Assembly: GCA_012934845.2 (NCBI GenBank)
Contig: WNNJ02003779.1
Span: forward strand, 62,001 to 126,000
DNA from: Pomphorhynchus laevis
Lineage: Eukaryota > Acanthocephala > Palaeacanthocephala > Echinorhynchida > Pomphorhynchidae
Length of the DNA stretch: 64,000 nt
Direction: 5' to 3'
Shown here in pieces: positions 11,600 to 24,119 of the stretch. The stretch's first letter is position 1. Every line of letters begins with the position of its first letter. The position numbers and the translations under genes are program-made. The notes beneath the pieces are model-generated. The model did not search any database. It was not told the DNA's origin and was given only the letters and a program-made list of their open reading frames with translations.

Positions 11600-11888
11600 G
11601 TCTTTAACTATTCGAGTCTTCAACTTTCTCTTCTATGGCCTACGGTCCAGGAAGATCTGATCTCCCAACCGATCCAACACGCCGCCTTCCGACTGAACCA
11701 CCCGGGGTCTTTCACACACCGAAGAGTCCAATCGGCGCGGACTATGCTGGGTAAACGAGAGACGAGAAGCTTAATAAACTTTAGCATTTGCTCTGGGGGA
11801 CGCCCTCTCGAAAAGAAGACAAATCCCGAGATAGCCCAAGTGCCCAAAGGCGCACCTGGGTTTTCCCTTTCAATGACAGATGCTGAGC
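11600..11888 (-). mobile_element. LINE family B, 3' end (minus copy)
   Basis: The minus-strand frame reads APLGTWAISGFVFFSRGRP, then a block ending LVSRLPSIVRADWTLR, KDPGWFSRKAACWIGW. The same C-terminal tail is found in the family B copies at 14330-14520 (+), 53976-54250 (-) and 59640-59800 (+). It is cut off near 11888, where a family B copy in the opposite orientation begins, making a head-to-head pair. Confidence 0.75.
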
Positions 11889-14600
11889 CCATAACGGGGG
11901 CTTCGGCCTACACCTTGCCTCCATTGAAGGTTGGCAAACTGCTCAAGTCCGAATCCGGAAAGGCATCCAACACGGGAAATGAAGACATTGCCCGTGGGCA
12001 AGTACCCACTCTGGACGGCGTTAGTGGCGGAGAGGGCAACATTTCCGCCTCTAGCTTTGTCTAGGGATGAGGCAATCCCACCCAGCTGACCTAGCACAAT
12101 GCAGAGATCTCTTGAGCCCTTTCACTGAATATCCTTCAGTAGAATTCGGGAGGTGCTTTTGCCCTTAGACTTCTATCTGGTAGAGATGCAAATGCTATAG
12201 TCCTTCAGGAGACGCGGTCTATCCATCTCCCCCAGGACATTACTCGATTCATCCTTAAGTACATTTGTTCCAACTATACTCCGTATATAACCTCGCCTCA
12301 CTCCTCTTCATCTTAAGGTCTTTTAACCTTAGTTAAATGCTCCTTAAGATCTTCCCTTCTACTCAACTATTCTTGTCCAACCCTGTCTTGTTTAGTTATA
12401 TCACTCTGAAAAAACGGTAAACGCCTCAGTCTAGCCAATGTCTACATCCGTACAGGCGAGATTTACAAGAACCGTGATCTCCTGGATAGGATTATAGATA
12501 GCGGTTATGACATGGTACTTGGTGACTTCAACGACAGAACTGGTCGTTGGATTAATGCAGCATTCCGCCGAGCCAGGAATGATTATCTTATTCATTAACC
12601 ACAGTCTCCCACCTTTCATTGCACGTCAACAAATTTACGTCTCGAATTATTACTGCTCCACGAGAGGTGATTGTTTAAACCTCAATGTAAGGAGCAGTCG
12701 CGACAACATCTGTCCACCTCTCATGACTTGTTTCGTTGGAGAATATAAGAAGATATGCTGCTTCGACAGAGATTCCACTTTGATCTTATCAGAGTGGATT
12801 TATTTCAGGCAGCTATCCAACGCTTTCCCCGAATTGGTAATGAGAGTTTAACCGAATTTAATTACTACCTCTCTTTACAAGCTACAGCGATGCTTTCGAC
12901 TACCTATAAAGGTCGTATTTACAGTCCCACTCCGACAAAACTCAAGACCTTAGCATACATGCTCCGTCTTCCCAACCTCTCTGCTTCTGCCGGACAAGCT
13001 CTCTCGAATGAATATTGGAGCACCAGGTATAGGTTCATATTGGGTAAGGATAGGGCAAGCATTGCTTCCCTTAAACCAGCCCAGTCTTCTTTCTAGAAGA
13101 TATTCAAGAAGGAGAAGTTTGTCTGTTGAAAGGATAGAGCCTTGGGTTGGATTAGTAAAATAGGTCTTGATAATGTTTTGAGGAGTCACTATCCCTACAT
13201 AATTATGGAGCGACTCAATCACCTCAACCAATCCCGCCTGGGGGAGAGTTTGGGAATAGAGATCTATCTGTCTCAGTACTCTTTACTCCTGGGGGCCGCT
13301 TTAGGGCACCTCCAAATCCATTGCTCCACTCTGTTCTCATGTCTGTCAGCTTTTGACAGCTGAACAAAGAAAAAAAAGTGGCTGTTAAAATGCTTTTAGC
13401 CACCCCATACGAGGTTGCGGGCATCAACATTAGTAGACGTCTTTTTATTTCAAAGAAAAATCTGGTCTCTTGTCCTAAAGAACTGCGACCCATTTCGATT
13501 CAAAATTCCCTCGTGTAGATTTAAGAGAAAGCGTTTGGCCGTAAAATTTGCGATCATTTAAGTAGGCCAAATTTAATCCTACCAGGTTTCCATGGGTTCG
13601 TCAAAGGTTGCTCGGCCCATTCAGCTGTAGGTGAAGTGCATCAGTTCTGCCAGGAGAATAGTTATCAACTTGCTGTGGCAGTTTTCCTTGATTTTTCTGC
13701 TGCATTTGACCGCATCTCCATTCGCTTTGTTATGTATTCGCTAAGGTCCCTTGGGTTGCTTGCGAGTATTGTTAACAGGGTGGAGATATTGCTGTATACC
13801 AAGCAACTCTGTTATGAAGACGACCCTGATGCGCGTTAGTTCTATTTTATTACAGGTGTGCCCCAAGGATAACCTCTTTCTCCTATATTGTTTCTTGCTG
13901 CTTCTATTAAACTCTTTAAAATATTTAAACGCGAAAAACGTCTAGTAGTATACGCTGATGATACCACGGCCTTGTTCTCTGGACGCAGGTGCAAAGACGT
14001 AGTCTCGAACATCACCTGATTCATTTTAAGATTAAAAGACCAGTTAACCCGGTCTTTTAAAACCCGCCAAATCGCAGGTTGTTGTCTTTGATGGCGCCCC
14101 TGCAACAAATCAAAAACTTAAGAGATTAGCATTATCTGCCCTCTCCTCCATTTTGACTAATCAACCACTCTCTACCTTCACGAGTCGAGTAAAATACATG
14201 GGGTCCACCGTTACGGTGAACTGGTCGGCGAAAGCTGACCTGGATAGACTTAAACGTATCCTGAAGAGAGCTAGATGGGCTCTGAAACGGGCCCAGCATC
14301 TGTCAGTGAAAGGGAAAACCCAAGTGCGCCTTTGGAGCACGTGCGTTCTCGGGATTAGTTTCCCTCAGAGCAAAGGCTAAGGTTTCTCAAGCTCTTCGTA
14401 TCTCGATTACCCAGCATAGTCCACCTTGATTGGACTCTTCGTGGGGTGAAAGACTTCGGGTGGTTCAGTCGAAAAACGGCGTGTTGGATTGCCTGTAGGG
14501 CTCAGATCACACCGGACCTGAGGCCGTAAGATAACTTGAAGACAATTAAATACAAGGATGATGATTATAGATCTTGCCTTACTGTTTTTGTGTTTTGTTT
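11889..14600 (+). mobile_element. LINE family B (APE-type non-LTR retrotransposon), near full length but broken
   Basis: Domains appear in order on the plus strand. The APE endonuclease (about 12150-12600) has ANAIVLQETR, then LANVYIRTGEIYKNRDLLDR and MVLGDFNDRTGRW. An EN-RT linker follows (12750-13500). The RT has HQFCQENSYQLAVAVFLDFS running into AAFDRISI (13636-13710), a PQG box near 13855, and YADDTALFSGRR near 13950-13990. The C-terminal region is VKYMGSTVTVNWSAKADLDR, then TQVRLWST and FGWFSRKTACW up to ~14520. The frames jump many times. ORF1 was not identified. The clade is unresolved: CR1/Jockey-like by its APE and RT boxes. Confidence 0.82.
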
Positions 14601-15150
14601 CTGAACTTCTTCACTTATGTTATAATTTTTAAGAAAACCTTTATTTATTAAGTAAGTAATGATTTATCGGTTCCTAGTAATACTCTTGATGGGTAACTTC
14701 CCGATACAAAAAAACTTAATAATTATTAAACTTGGTGCCTCAAGAAAGGCAAAACCTCTTCAACATATTTTTAAGAGAATTCGCTAGACAATATAAAAAC
14801 GAATTCTATTTAATACAATTAAGTATTACGAAGGGGAAATTAAAATTTCCATCGCTTCGCCCGCCTTGGCAAAATTCTATACACAATTTTTCAATTTGCA
14901 GATATTCAGATTTAGCACCATCTCGTCAAAAACGATTATTTCGTCAGTAAAAATTAATAATATTCGTATTCCTCACAAAAGATGATGTAGCATTTCTAGA
15001 AAACGACTTCAACATATCCAATATCCGATTCATTACAGACAAGAAGGGATTTACTATCCCGGTGGCATTTTGTAATGTCACGGTGTATTTGGCATTTTAT
15101 TGTAATTTGGCATTTATTTCAACCCTGCCGCTTGGCATTTTATTGTGAAT
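14601..15150. other. Non-coding DNA with short TGGCATTT repeats
   Basis: No supportable gene. At 15065-15165 the words TTGGCATTTTATTGTAAT and TGGCATTT recur three to four times. The short open frame at 14732-14950 has no recognisable content. Confidence 0.4.
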
Positions 15151-16100
15151 CGATCTAGTAGGCATTGTTAGTCCTCAGGACAAGAAACCAACAAAACAAC
15201 GTCATCTGCAAAAAAACAGATGGTATCCTGATGAAACCGAACTGAAGACCGAAATCCGTCAGAGCAGCTCGTCTCGAAATTTTGTCCATGTAAATAAGGA
15301 ACAAAAGTGTAGACAAAGGACAACCCTACGAATCCCAACGCCTACTGGAAATGATTCAGACTTCCTACCTAGAACACGAACACAACTCATACTTTGATGC
15401 CACAGCTACCCGAAGATAGTGTGGTACTCCATACTCCATTAGTACCTCCACAACCTCTCTAGCGGAACTCGGTCGAACACCTTTAAAACTACAAAACACA
15501 TGGAGACTGGTTGAGCGAACTCCGAAGACTGTTCAAAGATAGTTGAGATAGTAAAGAGCTGATCTGCAACTGTCCTTCAACTATAGACCGTATCTTTTAC
15601 TCAAGAATCCTAGCAAATAGCTTAACAGTTTTGCTAAGAAGAGTGATGCCCCGATGATTGGAACACACTCTTCGGTCACCTTTCTTAAAGATCGGTACCA
15701 CCACCCCAGTTTGCCATTTACTAGGAACCTTTCCGACTTCAATGCAACATTGAAGATCCGTGTTAGCCACTTCATGATAACAACGTTGAGAGCCTTTAAA
15801 GTTTCAGTTCGAATCTCGTCTATTCCAGAAGACTTGCCATTACGAAGTTTTTTTAACAACAGCAATGACCTCTTCCAAAGAGATGAGCTCTTCCGTTGGT
15901 TCTAAAGGCTCTACTTCCACAATAGAAGGCATATCCATCGGATTAAGGAGACTCCTAAAATGATCTTTCCAGCAACCAAAAATTTTTTCAATGTCAATCA
16001 ACATAGATTATTTCTTGCCATAGACAGTTTGAGGAGTTTTATTCCACGTTTCTACATGAAGGCTAGTCCGCTTCAGATGTTTATGCCTCTTTCGCTGTCT
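15151..16100 (-). mobile_element. RTE-like LINE, RT N-terminal half
   Basis: The minus-strand frames give WNKTPQTVYGKK (16050-16010), then CWKDHFRSLLNPMDMPSIVE (15980-15910), then LRNGKSSGIDEIRTETLKAL and IMKWLTRIFNVALKS (15860-15720). Further down come a GCPLS-type box followed by LIYMDKISRR, and FFADDVVLL near 15200. This is the palm order of RTE/BovB-like and related non-LTR RTs. The segment between motif B and the PQG-equivalent box is frame-shifted. The fragment ends near 15150 and lacks the C-terminal region. Confidence 0.75.
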
Positions 16101-17940
16101 CCGTACCACTGTTAAATCTTGTAAATTTGTTGCACACGGCACCCGACTATGCGGAAAAGCATATGCAAAACTGTTTGAAAGGTTAAGTGACTTTATCATT
16201 ACACTAACCTAATTGGCAATTTGGAAATTCGGATGAAATATAGTAGTCGATCAATTATGTTCCTGACTGAGTTGATCGACGTTAATACCAAAGTGAGAGC
16301 AAAGTTTTCTTATTTTATTATTAACCACTGAATCACAATTAACCCATTATTATTACACGATTTTCTTAGAAGATTAAGGATAGCTAAATAAGCGAAACAT
16401 CGCCAATAAACGTTGAAGCACTGTAAATGAGAACGTGCCTTTAATAGAGAGAGTTTGAAAATCGTACACTTCCTTCACGACTCCGTTCAAGTTGTGACAT
16501 ATTATAACTTTTTATTTCCTCCAAGGCAGTAAAATGTGAAAAATGAATAACGTTTTATTTCGCCAAGGCAGTAAAGTCACTTTTTACATTAAAATGTAAA
16601 ATGTGGCCTTATTTTTGTTGCTAATATATTTAATTAAAAAAGTATTTTAATGTCATAAATGTATTTAAAAGTATTTAATTTATTTAAATAAATTTATATA
16701 AATATTAATTTATTTATGTGAAATATAAATAAATTAATAAATTTATATTTATGTATTCAATTTATATTGTTGACTAGGCGAAAACGATCAAATATTGTTT
16801 TTGTCTAAGAGAGAGAAATTTATTTATTTTATAATAATATTTTATTAAAATCCAATTAAGCCACATAAACTAAATTTCAGTGGTTATTTAGATTATTGTA
16901 ATTATTTTTAGTTAATAACTGTTTTCCGGGATTTGTTTGGATGCTAGAATTTATTGGTATCTATTTTTATGTACAAATGTCATATTATTTTTTTGCAAGG
17001 CGTTTTTCGAATTTCTTTAAATTTACAATACGCTAGATAAATAATACAAAATTTCATAGTTTTTTTATTTATAATTAAATATAAGTTTTATATTAATTTT
17101 ACAAGTTTTATATTAATTATAGGCTTTTTATAATTAAATATCGAATATTTCGGAATATTATAATTTATCTACAATACTGTAAAATGTATTTAAAAATGTA
17201 TTCAACAGAAATTTATCAACAGCAAATTTATCAATAGAAATCACGTAACTATTTTGTATGTTTGATTGTGATAGCGTCTACCATAATTAGCTAATAAAAA
17301 TTACAGTTAGCGTTTATTACTTTCAAATGTACGAACTCAGTGATATTGAAGGATTATCATGTTCAGTTTATCTATTGTCCTAATTTCTATTAGACATGCC
17401 ATATTAATATGTTTTACTACATTATATATTAATAATTAACTAATTAATTAATTCTACATTCTATATAAATTAGGGAACAGTAAAACTGTAATTTTTTCTT
17501 AAATTCTAATTTTTCGATGACTATTTGGCATCACAAGGACAAAAAAATTGTAATAACTTATGGCATTAATAAAAGATACTAATTCATCTTTCTGTCGTAT
17601 CTCTTAATTAATAAACTTAGGTACTGTGTAAATAATGTATTTGCAAAATACCATTTGATTTAATAAGACGGTGAGATTAAAAGAAATGATTTGATATTTT
17701 ACTAAGCTAGAATAATAGTTCGTTAGCTTTAAGCATTTGAATAGTTCACAACTTAAATAAAGTTGGTAACACGATAACTTTTACTTACATTACCACATCT
17801 GTAAGCATCAACATTATTTTAATGCTATTTGCTAACATTTTCTTTTTTAGCCAGAAAAGCTAGCACATACCATTCAATTTTTCTTGCAAGGCCTAGGATT
17901 AAGTATGTTTAACGAATAACTATAAGATAAAAGTTTGAAT
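16101..17940. other. AT-rich non-coding DNA
   Basis: Nothing supportable. A short near-duplicate with CCAAGGCAGTAAA lies at 16523 and 16572. The remainder is AT-rich with TAAT/ATTT low-complexity runs, probably intron or intergenic. Confidence 0.5.
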
Positions 17941-17948
17941 TTTTAAGT

Positions 17949-18060
17949 AAGCGGTGCACCATTGGCAGATCGTCTGGCCGGACTGGGACATCAACATAGA
18001 TCGTTGTCAATGGCGATAGCAGACGCACCGAGTCCGCAGTTTCTAATGTACAGGAAAACC
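17949..18060. CDS. GC-richer island, possible exon (strand uncertain)
   Basis: An island of about 110 bp with far higher GC content than its surroundings. It is open on the plus strand as SGAPLADRLAGLGHQHRSLS followed by MAIADAPSPQFLMYR. On the minus strand it is open as TADSVRLLSPLTTIYVDV then PVRPDDLPMVHR. The minus reading has a good acceptor (TTTTCCTGTACATTAG, reverse complement) but no strong donor. The plus reading has a GTACAG donor-like site but a weak acceptor. No family recognised. Confidence 0.25.
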
Positions 18061-18885
18061 ATCTTATGAAATCAACATTAAAGCATCTTGTTAACTGTCA
18101 AATATCAAAGTAGTTCCGCATACTTTCTGTACAATAGCACAATAAAACTGCAATAGTAACAACATTGAACTAGTTTACATGTTACCTTTAAATTACGAGC
18201 TTTCTTTTTATAAACTTAAATAATGAAGCATATAGTCTTAAGTTATGAATGCAAAATGAATCAAAATGGACGAAAGTCGTTGAAATTCAGAAGTTAACTA
18301 AACCAAAATTACTAATTAAGACTGTTATAAATCCATTGAAAATGAGCACCCACGAAATTTATTCAAAAAACTAAATAGTTCGTCATGTATTTTTTGAACA
18401 TTATCGAGCTCTTTTATTAATTAACAATATTAAAGAAAAAAAATAGAAAAATGCCTAAAATAAAAAAAATAAATGAATATATTATTAAATAAATATATTA
18501 TTAAATAAATAATTATTTTATATGTAAATAAATATATAGTAAAATATGCTTATACGTACAAAATCTCATGCACATAAATATAGAAAAATACGATGGTAAA
18601 ATCAAACCAGTCACTTAAGTAAGGCCATTTAACTTTTGTGCTATCATGTACTACATAATTTTGCATAACATTAAAAAAACTGAAATTTTATCTAAAATTA
18701 AAAAAAGTATTTTTTATATAGAGTAACTGTTTTAAACAAAGCTATTATATATTTCCATGGTTGATTTGCATGATGTGTAAGAAAAAACTTCATGAACGTA
18801 AAAAATTTAATTTATGACTTGCTTCGTTGTAAAGAACGCTGCTTTTCTAAAATTATTGTTGTTTGGATAATAATCCATTATCCAG

Positions 18886-19012
18886 ACAAGATGTTTATAA
18901 CATTTTCGTCGCTACAGAAGCACACGTAACTTCACATGTGCGTGATTACGAAACAATTAATGCAACTATTGCTGATTATGACTCATACTATTCTTGGATA
19001 TTGAGCATCTAC
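18886..19012 (+). CDS. Candidate internal host exon (127 bp)
   Basis: The acceptor is CCATTATCCAG (ending 18885) and the donor GTAAAA (19013). The frame between reads QDVYNIFVATEAHVTSHVRD, then YETINATIADYDSYYSWILS and IY, 42 codons with no stop. Composition is clearly more even than in the flanks. Joined to the acceptor at 19246 it would continue for 26 residues (CNTQYRVINSQSEHSK, then QGTRFVLCPK) to a stop. I do not recognise the protein. Confidence 0.35.
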
Positions 19013-19246
19013 GTAAAAGTAGAAGTGACTCTAAGATACTTGTTTAATAATTTCACATGGAAAGAGGATATGCAAGAAATTTGAGCTTGAATCCGTTTTG
19101 ATTCATTTTGATTTAACTTAAATGTTTACAACGTATGGCTCGAAATGGCCACTAACAAAGTAAGTATTTGTTGAATGACCAAGGTTTACGTAGAAAATGG
19201 ATTTCGTTTTTAAATTTAAGAAATTCTACATAATCAAATTTTACAG

Positions 19247-19358
19247 TGTAACACACAATATCGAGTCATCAACTCGCAAAGTGAGCACTCCAAACAGGGA
19301 ACTCGCTTTGTCCTCTGTCCGAAGTAGCTTAGCAGTTCACAGCAGTGTGTACTCTTAA
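19247..19358 (+). CDS. Candidate 3'-terminal exon
   Basis: A good acceptor (AATTTTACAG ending 19246) precedes a GC-richer block open in two frames. One reads CNTQYRVINSQSEHSKQGTR and stops at 19325-19327. The other reads VTHNIESSTRKVSTPNRELA, then LSSVRSSLAVHSSVYS, and stops at 19356-19358. The first frame is in phase with the candidate exon at 18886-19012. The second is serine-rich, like an intracellular C-terminus. Neither is recognised. Confidence 0.33.
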
Positions 19359-19837
19359 ATAGTACGACACCTCCAAAAACTTCTATATAACTATTTTTAT
19401 AGAGAAGTGACCATAAATTAAAAGAGTTTGTTTCAAATAAATCGTTTATGTTTTAGTGTTTAGTGCCATAATACAGGGAATACATATAATTTTCAAGTTC
19501 AATTTGCTAAAATGCAAGTGGCTTAGAATCCAGATTTCTGAACACAATAATATAGGTTAAAGGCATAAAAATATGAAACTATTTTTGACTATTTGAATAA
19601 ATGTACAAACTTTATAGGTACAATATAAAAGGAAATCTAACATTAAGATTTTGTAATATAATTCACATATTTCGATTTTTGAAAGAAAATAGTGAACACC
19701 ATAATTACCTGTTGAAAGGAGAAAAATTCATTTAGCTAAACACCAATCGAATTGATAACCTGCGTTGACCGACTCACGACTTGCTGGTTTATTTCTTATT
19801 ATCAATATTTTTGATAATCAATATAATCAATACATAC

Positions 19838-20210
19838 CTACAAGAAAGTGGCACCGTCAACATTAATGTCATTGATTAATGTCAAGTACCTCGGGACCAT
19901 ACTTTCGGCAAGTGGCGACCTGACTAATAAAATCACGGCACGAATAAACTCAGCGTGGACAAAATGTTGAACGAGGACAGGCGTTTTATGTGACCGTCGA
20001 ATTAAAGGCCATCTAAATTCAAAGATATATAGCTCAATCATCCACCCTGTGGCCAGGTACGGCACAGAGTGTTGGCCTACTATTAAGGCAGCGGAATGCG
20101 CCTAGCAGTCATGGAGACTATAATGCTGCGATGGATAAGCGGTATAAAGCGATGTGACCACGTAAGAATTATCGGGCGCAGTTAGTAAACTGCGCCCAAT
20201 GAAGGCTGAA
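19838..20210 (+). mobile_element. RTE-like LINE, RT C-terminal fragment
   Basis: The plus-strand frame reads NVKYLGTILSASGDLTNKI, TARINSAWTK, then TGVLCDRRIKGHLNSKIY and ARYGTECW. Shifted frames then give METIMLRWISGIKRCDHVR. This is the classic 'fkYLGs-l-dg-i--RI--a', 'YG-EcW' and 'E-rmLRWm-g--r-D--rN' C-terminal series of RTE/Craft-type LINEs. No stretch of RT core precedes it. The copy is a dead 3' fragment. Confidence 0.82.
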
Positions 20211-21194
20211 TATTGAGGATGACCATGAATAAAAACTGACTAAGGAAAACATATTATTATAATTATAAGTTACGTTATTGTCAAGGCTTTCTCTCAATAT
20301 TAAAATGTTTGAAATTCAAACAAATCAAAATCTATAGGAAAGTTGAAACACGAATATATGCTTGAAAAGAACAAACCGTCGAAAGCTTGAAATAAAGAAA
20401 TTAAAAAATTAAAATCAATACTCGTGTATTTAATTTTATTTCACCAAAATGAAACAAAAATTTAATAATTAATGAAAAATACAATTTAGTTGTAATTTTG
20501 CTAGATGTGAAATCTGCAAAATCTCGTATATTGGAATAATACCCAAACACTTGAAGAACGGCTAAGATAAAATAACAATAACGATGCAATTAAAAATCCT
20601 TAATAGAAAAGAACAGTGTCTCATCGTACAATTGATAAATGATGAACCACACAAAGGTGATGATGTGAAATAAATAACACTGAATCCTCAGGTAAAGGAA
20701 GCACTAGTCATATAAGAACAAAATATAGAAATGAAAAAAGATAATAGCTATTATCAAAACTTTTTAGATTTATAATGCTTGAATTTGCTTTGAATTTGTC
20801 TATTGTTTTACTATTTATAATAAGTTGTAGATGTACATTGTATTTACCAAAGTAAATACACGAGTAAATACTCGTGTATTTAATTTTATTTTACCAAAAT
20901 GAAAACAAAAATTTTGAATTAAGATTTGATTTAAAATTTGATTTAATTGCAATGTCTGAAAGTCAACCGTTTAACCATTTTTGTGAAAAATGATAAAGCG
21001 AGCATTAATTCTAAATTTTAATTTCATTTATGCAATAATTTAAATCAAATATTATTTACATAATTTAATATTTTTTATATAAAAAAAATTATATTATTTT
21101 AATTATTATTAATGCGATTAGCATTTAGTTTTAAAATTAATTATTTGCGGACTAAATACAAATTTACTGGCATATCATTCTTTATTTTCTTAAG
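20211..21194. repeat. AT-rich DNA with a dispersed ~50-bp repeat
   Basis: A block containing ACTCGTGTATTTAATTTTAT followed by ACCAAAATG occurs at 20419-20470 and again at 20867-20915, about 450 bp apart in the same orientation. The rest is AT-rich without coding signal. Confidence 0.45.
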
Positions 21195-21298
21195 TGCTAT
21201 TTATAATGTATCGTCATTATATCTATCTATATTGTCATTGATTTTCACATGTGGACTTGCGTTTGTCTATCTAAACTTCACAATCATGGCACTAACAG
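21195..21298 (+). CDS. Candidate host exon encoding a membrane segment (104 bp)
   Basis: A strong acceptor (CTTTATTTTCTTAAG, ending 21194) and a donor (ACAG then GTAATT, GT at 21299) bracket an open frame. It reads AIYNVSSLYLSILSLIFTCG followed by LAFVYLNFTIMALTG, 34 codons with partial codons at both ends. The content is one to two hydrophobic helices, as in a multi-pass transporter or channel. In an AT-rich genome hydrophobic chance frames are common, so this is only suggestive. Confidence 0.33.
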
Positions 21299-21950
21299 GT
21301 AATTCATATTTATATAATCCAATAGCTTAACATCCCAACGAATATATTCATGATATACGTTTAACACCTTTTATAACTTTTCGTTATAAAAGTTTCACTA
21401 TTTAATGTTGAGATAAAAATCTTTCTAAATACTAATGCTGAAGTAAGAATTGAGTTAATGAAACTTAAATAATTAAATTAAATAATGATTAAATAATTTT
21501 TTAAATGATTAAATAATTAAATGATTAATAACTTAAATGATTAAATATCAATCAACTTACTAAAAGTAAGTTGATTGATATTTTATACAAAACATTTTTT
21601 AATTAAAAAAAATTAAATAATCTTGAAATATTGAAAATACTTTTTTAAGTTTAATTTGTAATAAATGATTTTCAATCTTAAAATTATTTAAAAAATTAAA
21701 AGTTACGTACATATCATATTTTGTAGATATCACATTTTATAATATACAATAATCAATTTGGTTGGTAGCGAGAATTTAAACCCTTATTTTGATAACCATT
21801 ATTCATAATTTTTAAAACCTTTTATATAAAAATACATTCTAGTTGATATGAATGCTTTTTAAATTACAATATGTTAAGCTATTTAAAGTTTATTTATAAT
21901 TATTTGCTTAAAATTACCAACTTAAAAACAGTGTGTTTGTTCAATATGAG
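21299..21950. other. AT-rich non-coding DNA
   Basis: No element or gene. A perfect short inverted repeat ATATCAATCAACTTAC...GTAAGTTGATTGATAT lies at about 21546-21581, a potential hairpin of 16 bp per arm. Confidence 0.45.
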
Positions 21951-21954
21951 TGCA

Positions 21955-22387
21955 TAAATATATTTTCATTTGTGAAAAATGTCATTATTTATTTAAACAA
22001 AATTAATATTTTTGTTTAATTTAAAAAAAAATTATTATTTACAAAAATATAATTTAAATAATATTTAAATATTATTCAAATATTATAATATAAATAATAT
22101 TCAATAATTTTTTACAAAAATTATTAAATTTTCAAGAATATTTTTATGATTGAACATCAAATCAAAATTTTTATCATAATATTGACAGAAACAAATCGTG
22201 TATATTAATTGAGGCCATTCATATATTTTCATTTGTGAAAAATGTCATTATTTATCTAAACAAAATTAATATTTTTGTTTAATTTTTAATTATTTATAAT
22301 AAAACAATAATATTTTAATAATTAAACTTAAAATCAAAATTTTTATCATCATATTGACAGAAACAACTCATGTATATTAATGTCTAG
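21955..22387. repeat. Diverged direct duplication of ~170-260 bp
   Basis: Two units share their start (CATTTGTGAAAAATGTCATT at 21967 and 22229) and their end (ATATTGACAGAAACAA at 22180 and 22352). The middle of the first unit is longer by AT-rich sequence. Old local tandem duplication, no coding content. Confidence 0.65.
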
Positions 22388-24000
22388 TTATTTATAGCTT
22401 ATAAATTCAAGAAACACTCGCAAATAAACGAGTGTTTAAGTAATTTAAAATTCTATCAAGTTGCGGTAAAAATGAACTCGAATTATTAAAAACAATTCAA
22501 AATTATAAAAAATACTTATTTTTTACTGCGACAAAACTAAATAGTATGAACTATTTATAGTTCAAACTATTATGTTTATTTAAATATTAACTATTCAGCA
22601 AAGAAATATTCTCAGCAAAGGCATATTTACGACTGCACGTAACTGAAAATCTATCTCAATGATAGTTCATAAAATATAGTTCTGTAGATACAGTTTTGTA
22701 AGATTATACTTCGTAAATTAAAAATTGTATTAGTGTTTTAATTTATAACAGAAAAATTACATACTGCATAATATTTTAATTAAAATAATTAATATCAAAA
22801 ATGATAAAATTATCAATTAATAATTAATTAATAATTAATTAATAAATTAATAAATAATTAATCTATTAATTTATAATCATTAATTATTATCTAATAACTA
22901 TTTGATCATTAATTATTTGATGGTTATCAATCAACTATTGATTATTATCAAATAATTATTTAATAATTAATTATTATCAAATAATTATATTTATTATACG
23001 AAATACGCGAAATATGATGAAAAGATGCGGGAAATTTAACATTGTGAATTTTGTCCATTAATATGGGATGCCACTCGTGCCACAGGAACCGTGTCCAATA
23101 TATGTTTAAAGACTATATCAAAGAAAATTCCGGTTAAGCAAAAGTGGGACTATGTATCATCTATATCATGACTACGTGCAAAAATAAGTATCCTATTGGC
23201 AAGGATGTGTTCAGCTAATCTGAGAAATCATCGAACAAGTAGCCGAGATATTGAACAGAACACGTGTTAAAGCATTGGAAATGAATTGTTAGTTTGAAAA
23301 TATTATTTAAAGTTCTAATTAATGCCTACTTGCGGGAACCTATGTCAATGTAATATATAATAAAAATTATAAAAAAAATAATTATTAATTAATTGTTAAT
23401 ATAATGATTAATGATTATTATCAAATAATCATTTATTATTATCTAATAAGTATTGATTATTTTCAAATAACTATTAATTATTACCAAATAGTTATTTAAT
23501 AATTAACTATCATCTAATAGTTATTTAATAATTAATTATTATCAAATAGTTATTTGATAATCAATTTTATTTATTTTTTAAACTAGTTGAAAAAAGTCTG
23601 TGAATGTTTGCCCATAATGTTTGTTGATTAGCAATTAGTGTTCTGTTAAAAAATGTATAGATGATCTACGAAGATAATTTACATTGACACACGATATGCA
23701 AAAAAATGTTAAAATATTTTATACTAGAAAATATCTATATCATGGTTTAAATGTATTAAGTTATAAAAATGTAACTTTCACTTAGTTATTTTAACTTTGA
23801 TGATTAAGATCCAGCAAACTTACCAATTGTCATGTATCAAACTAACATTAGTATTCTATTTCAATTGACATGGGGAGCAACTATATACGGGATGGTAATT
23901 TTATGAAATTAATTTTTCTGTTAAATAAAAATAGCTGGATTCCTCCCATAACGTAAAGTTAAGTCGTTATTAACCTCTTTAATTAGTTAACCTTTTTATG
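22388..24000. other. AT-rich non-coding DNA with TAAT satellites
   Basis: TTAATTAATAATTAAT-type low complexity at 22795-22990 and 23380-23580. Between them, 23020-23330 is less AT-rich and holds short plus-strand open pieces (for example LRAKISILLARMCSANLRN) that may be an eroded mobile element. I cannot assign it. Confidence 0.4.
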
Positions 24001-24062
24001 CCAATATTACTGAAATAGTGTTTTATACCAGTATTAATTTCGATTACCCTACAATATTTCTT
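24001..24062. repeat. Short duplicated piece of the neighbouring PLE
   Basis: GTGTTTTATACCAGTATTAA and its flanks (24006-24055) are repeated within the PLE RT piece at 24346-24395, same orientation, 340 bp apart. The copy is nearly exact, so it arose after insertion of the PLE. Confidence 0.65.
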
Positions 24063-24119
24063 CGTGTTTTGATTTATCAAAATATTTAAGGATTATATTA
24101 ATTCAATTTTATCCGTATT

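Noticed and set aside
15225-15260. Hammerhead-like CTGATGAAACCGAA...GAAAT
   Set aside because: It lies in the coding part of an RTE-like LINE near its FADD box. The would-be stem II does not pair.
20401-20589. Minus-strand open frame of 62 codons
   Set aside because: AT-rich, overlaps a dispersed repeat, no recognisable content or splice context.
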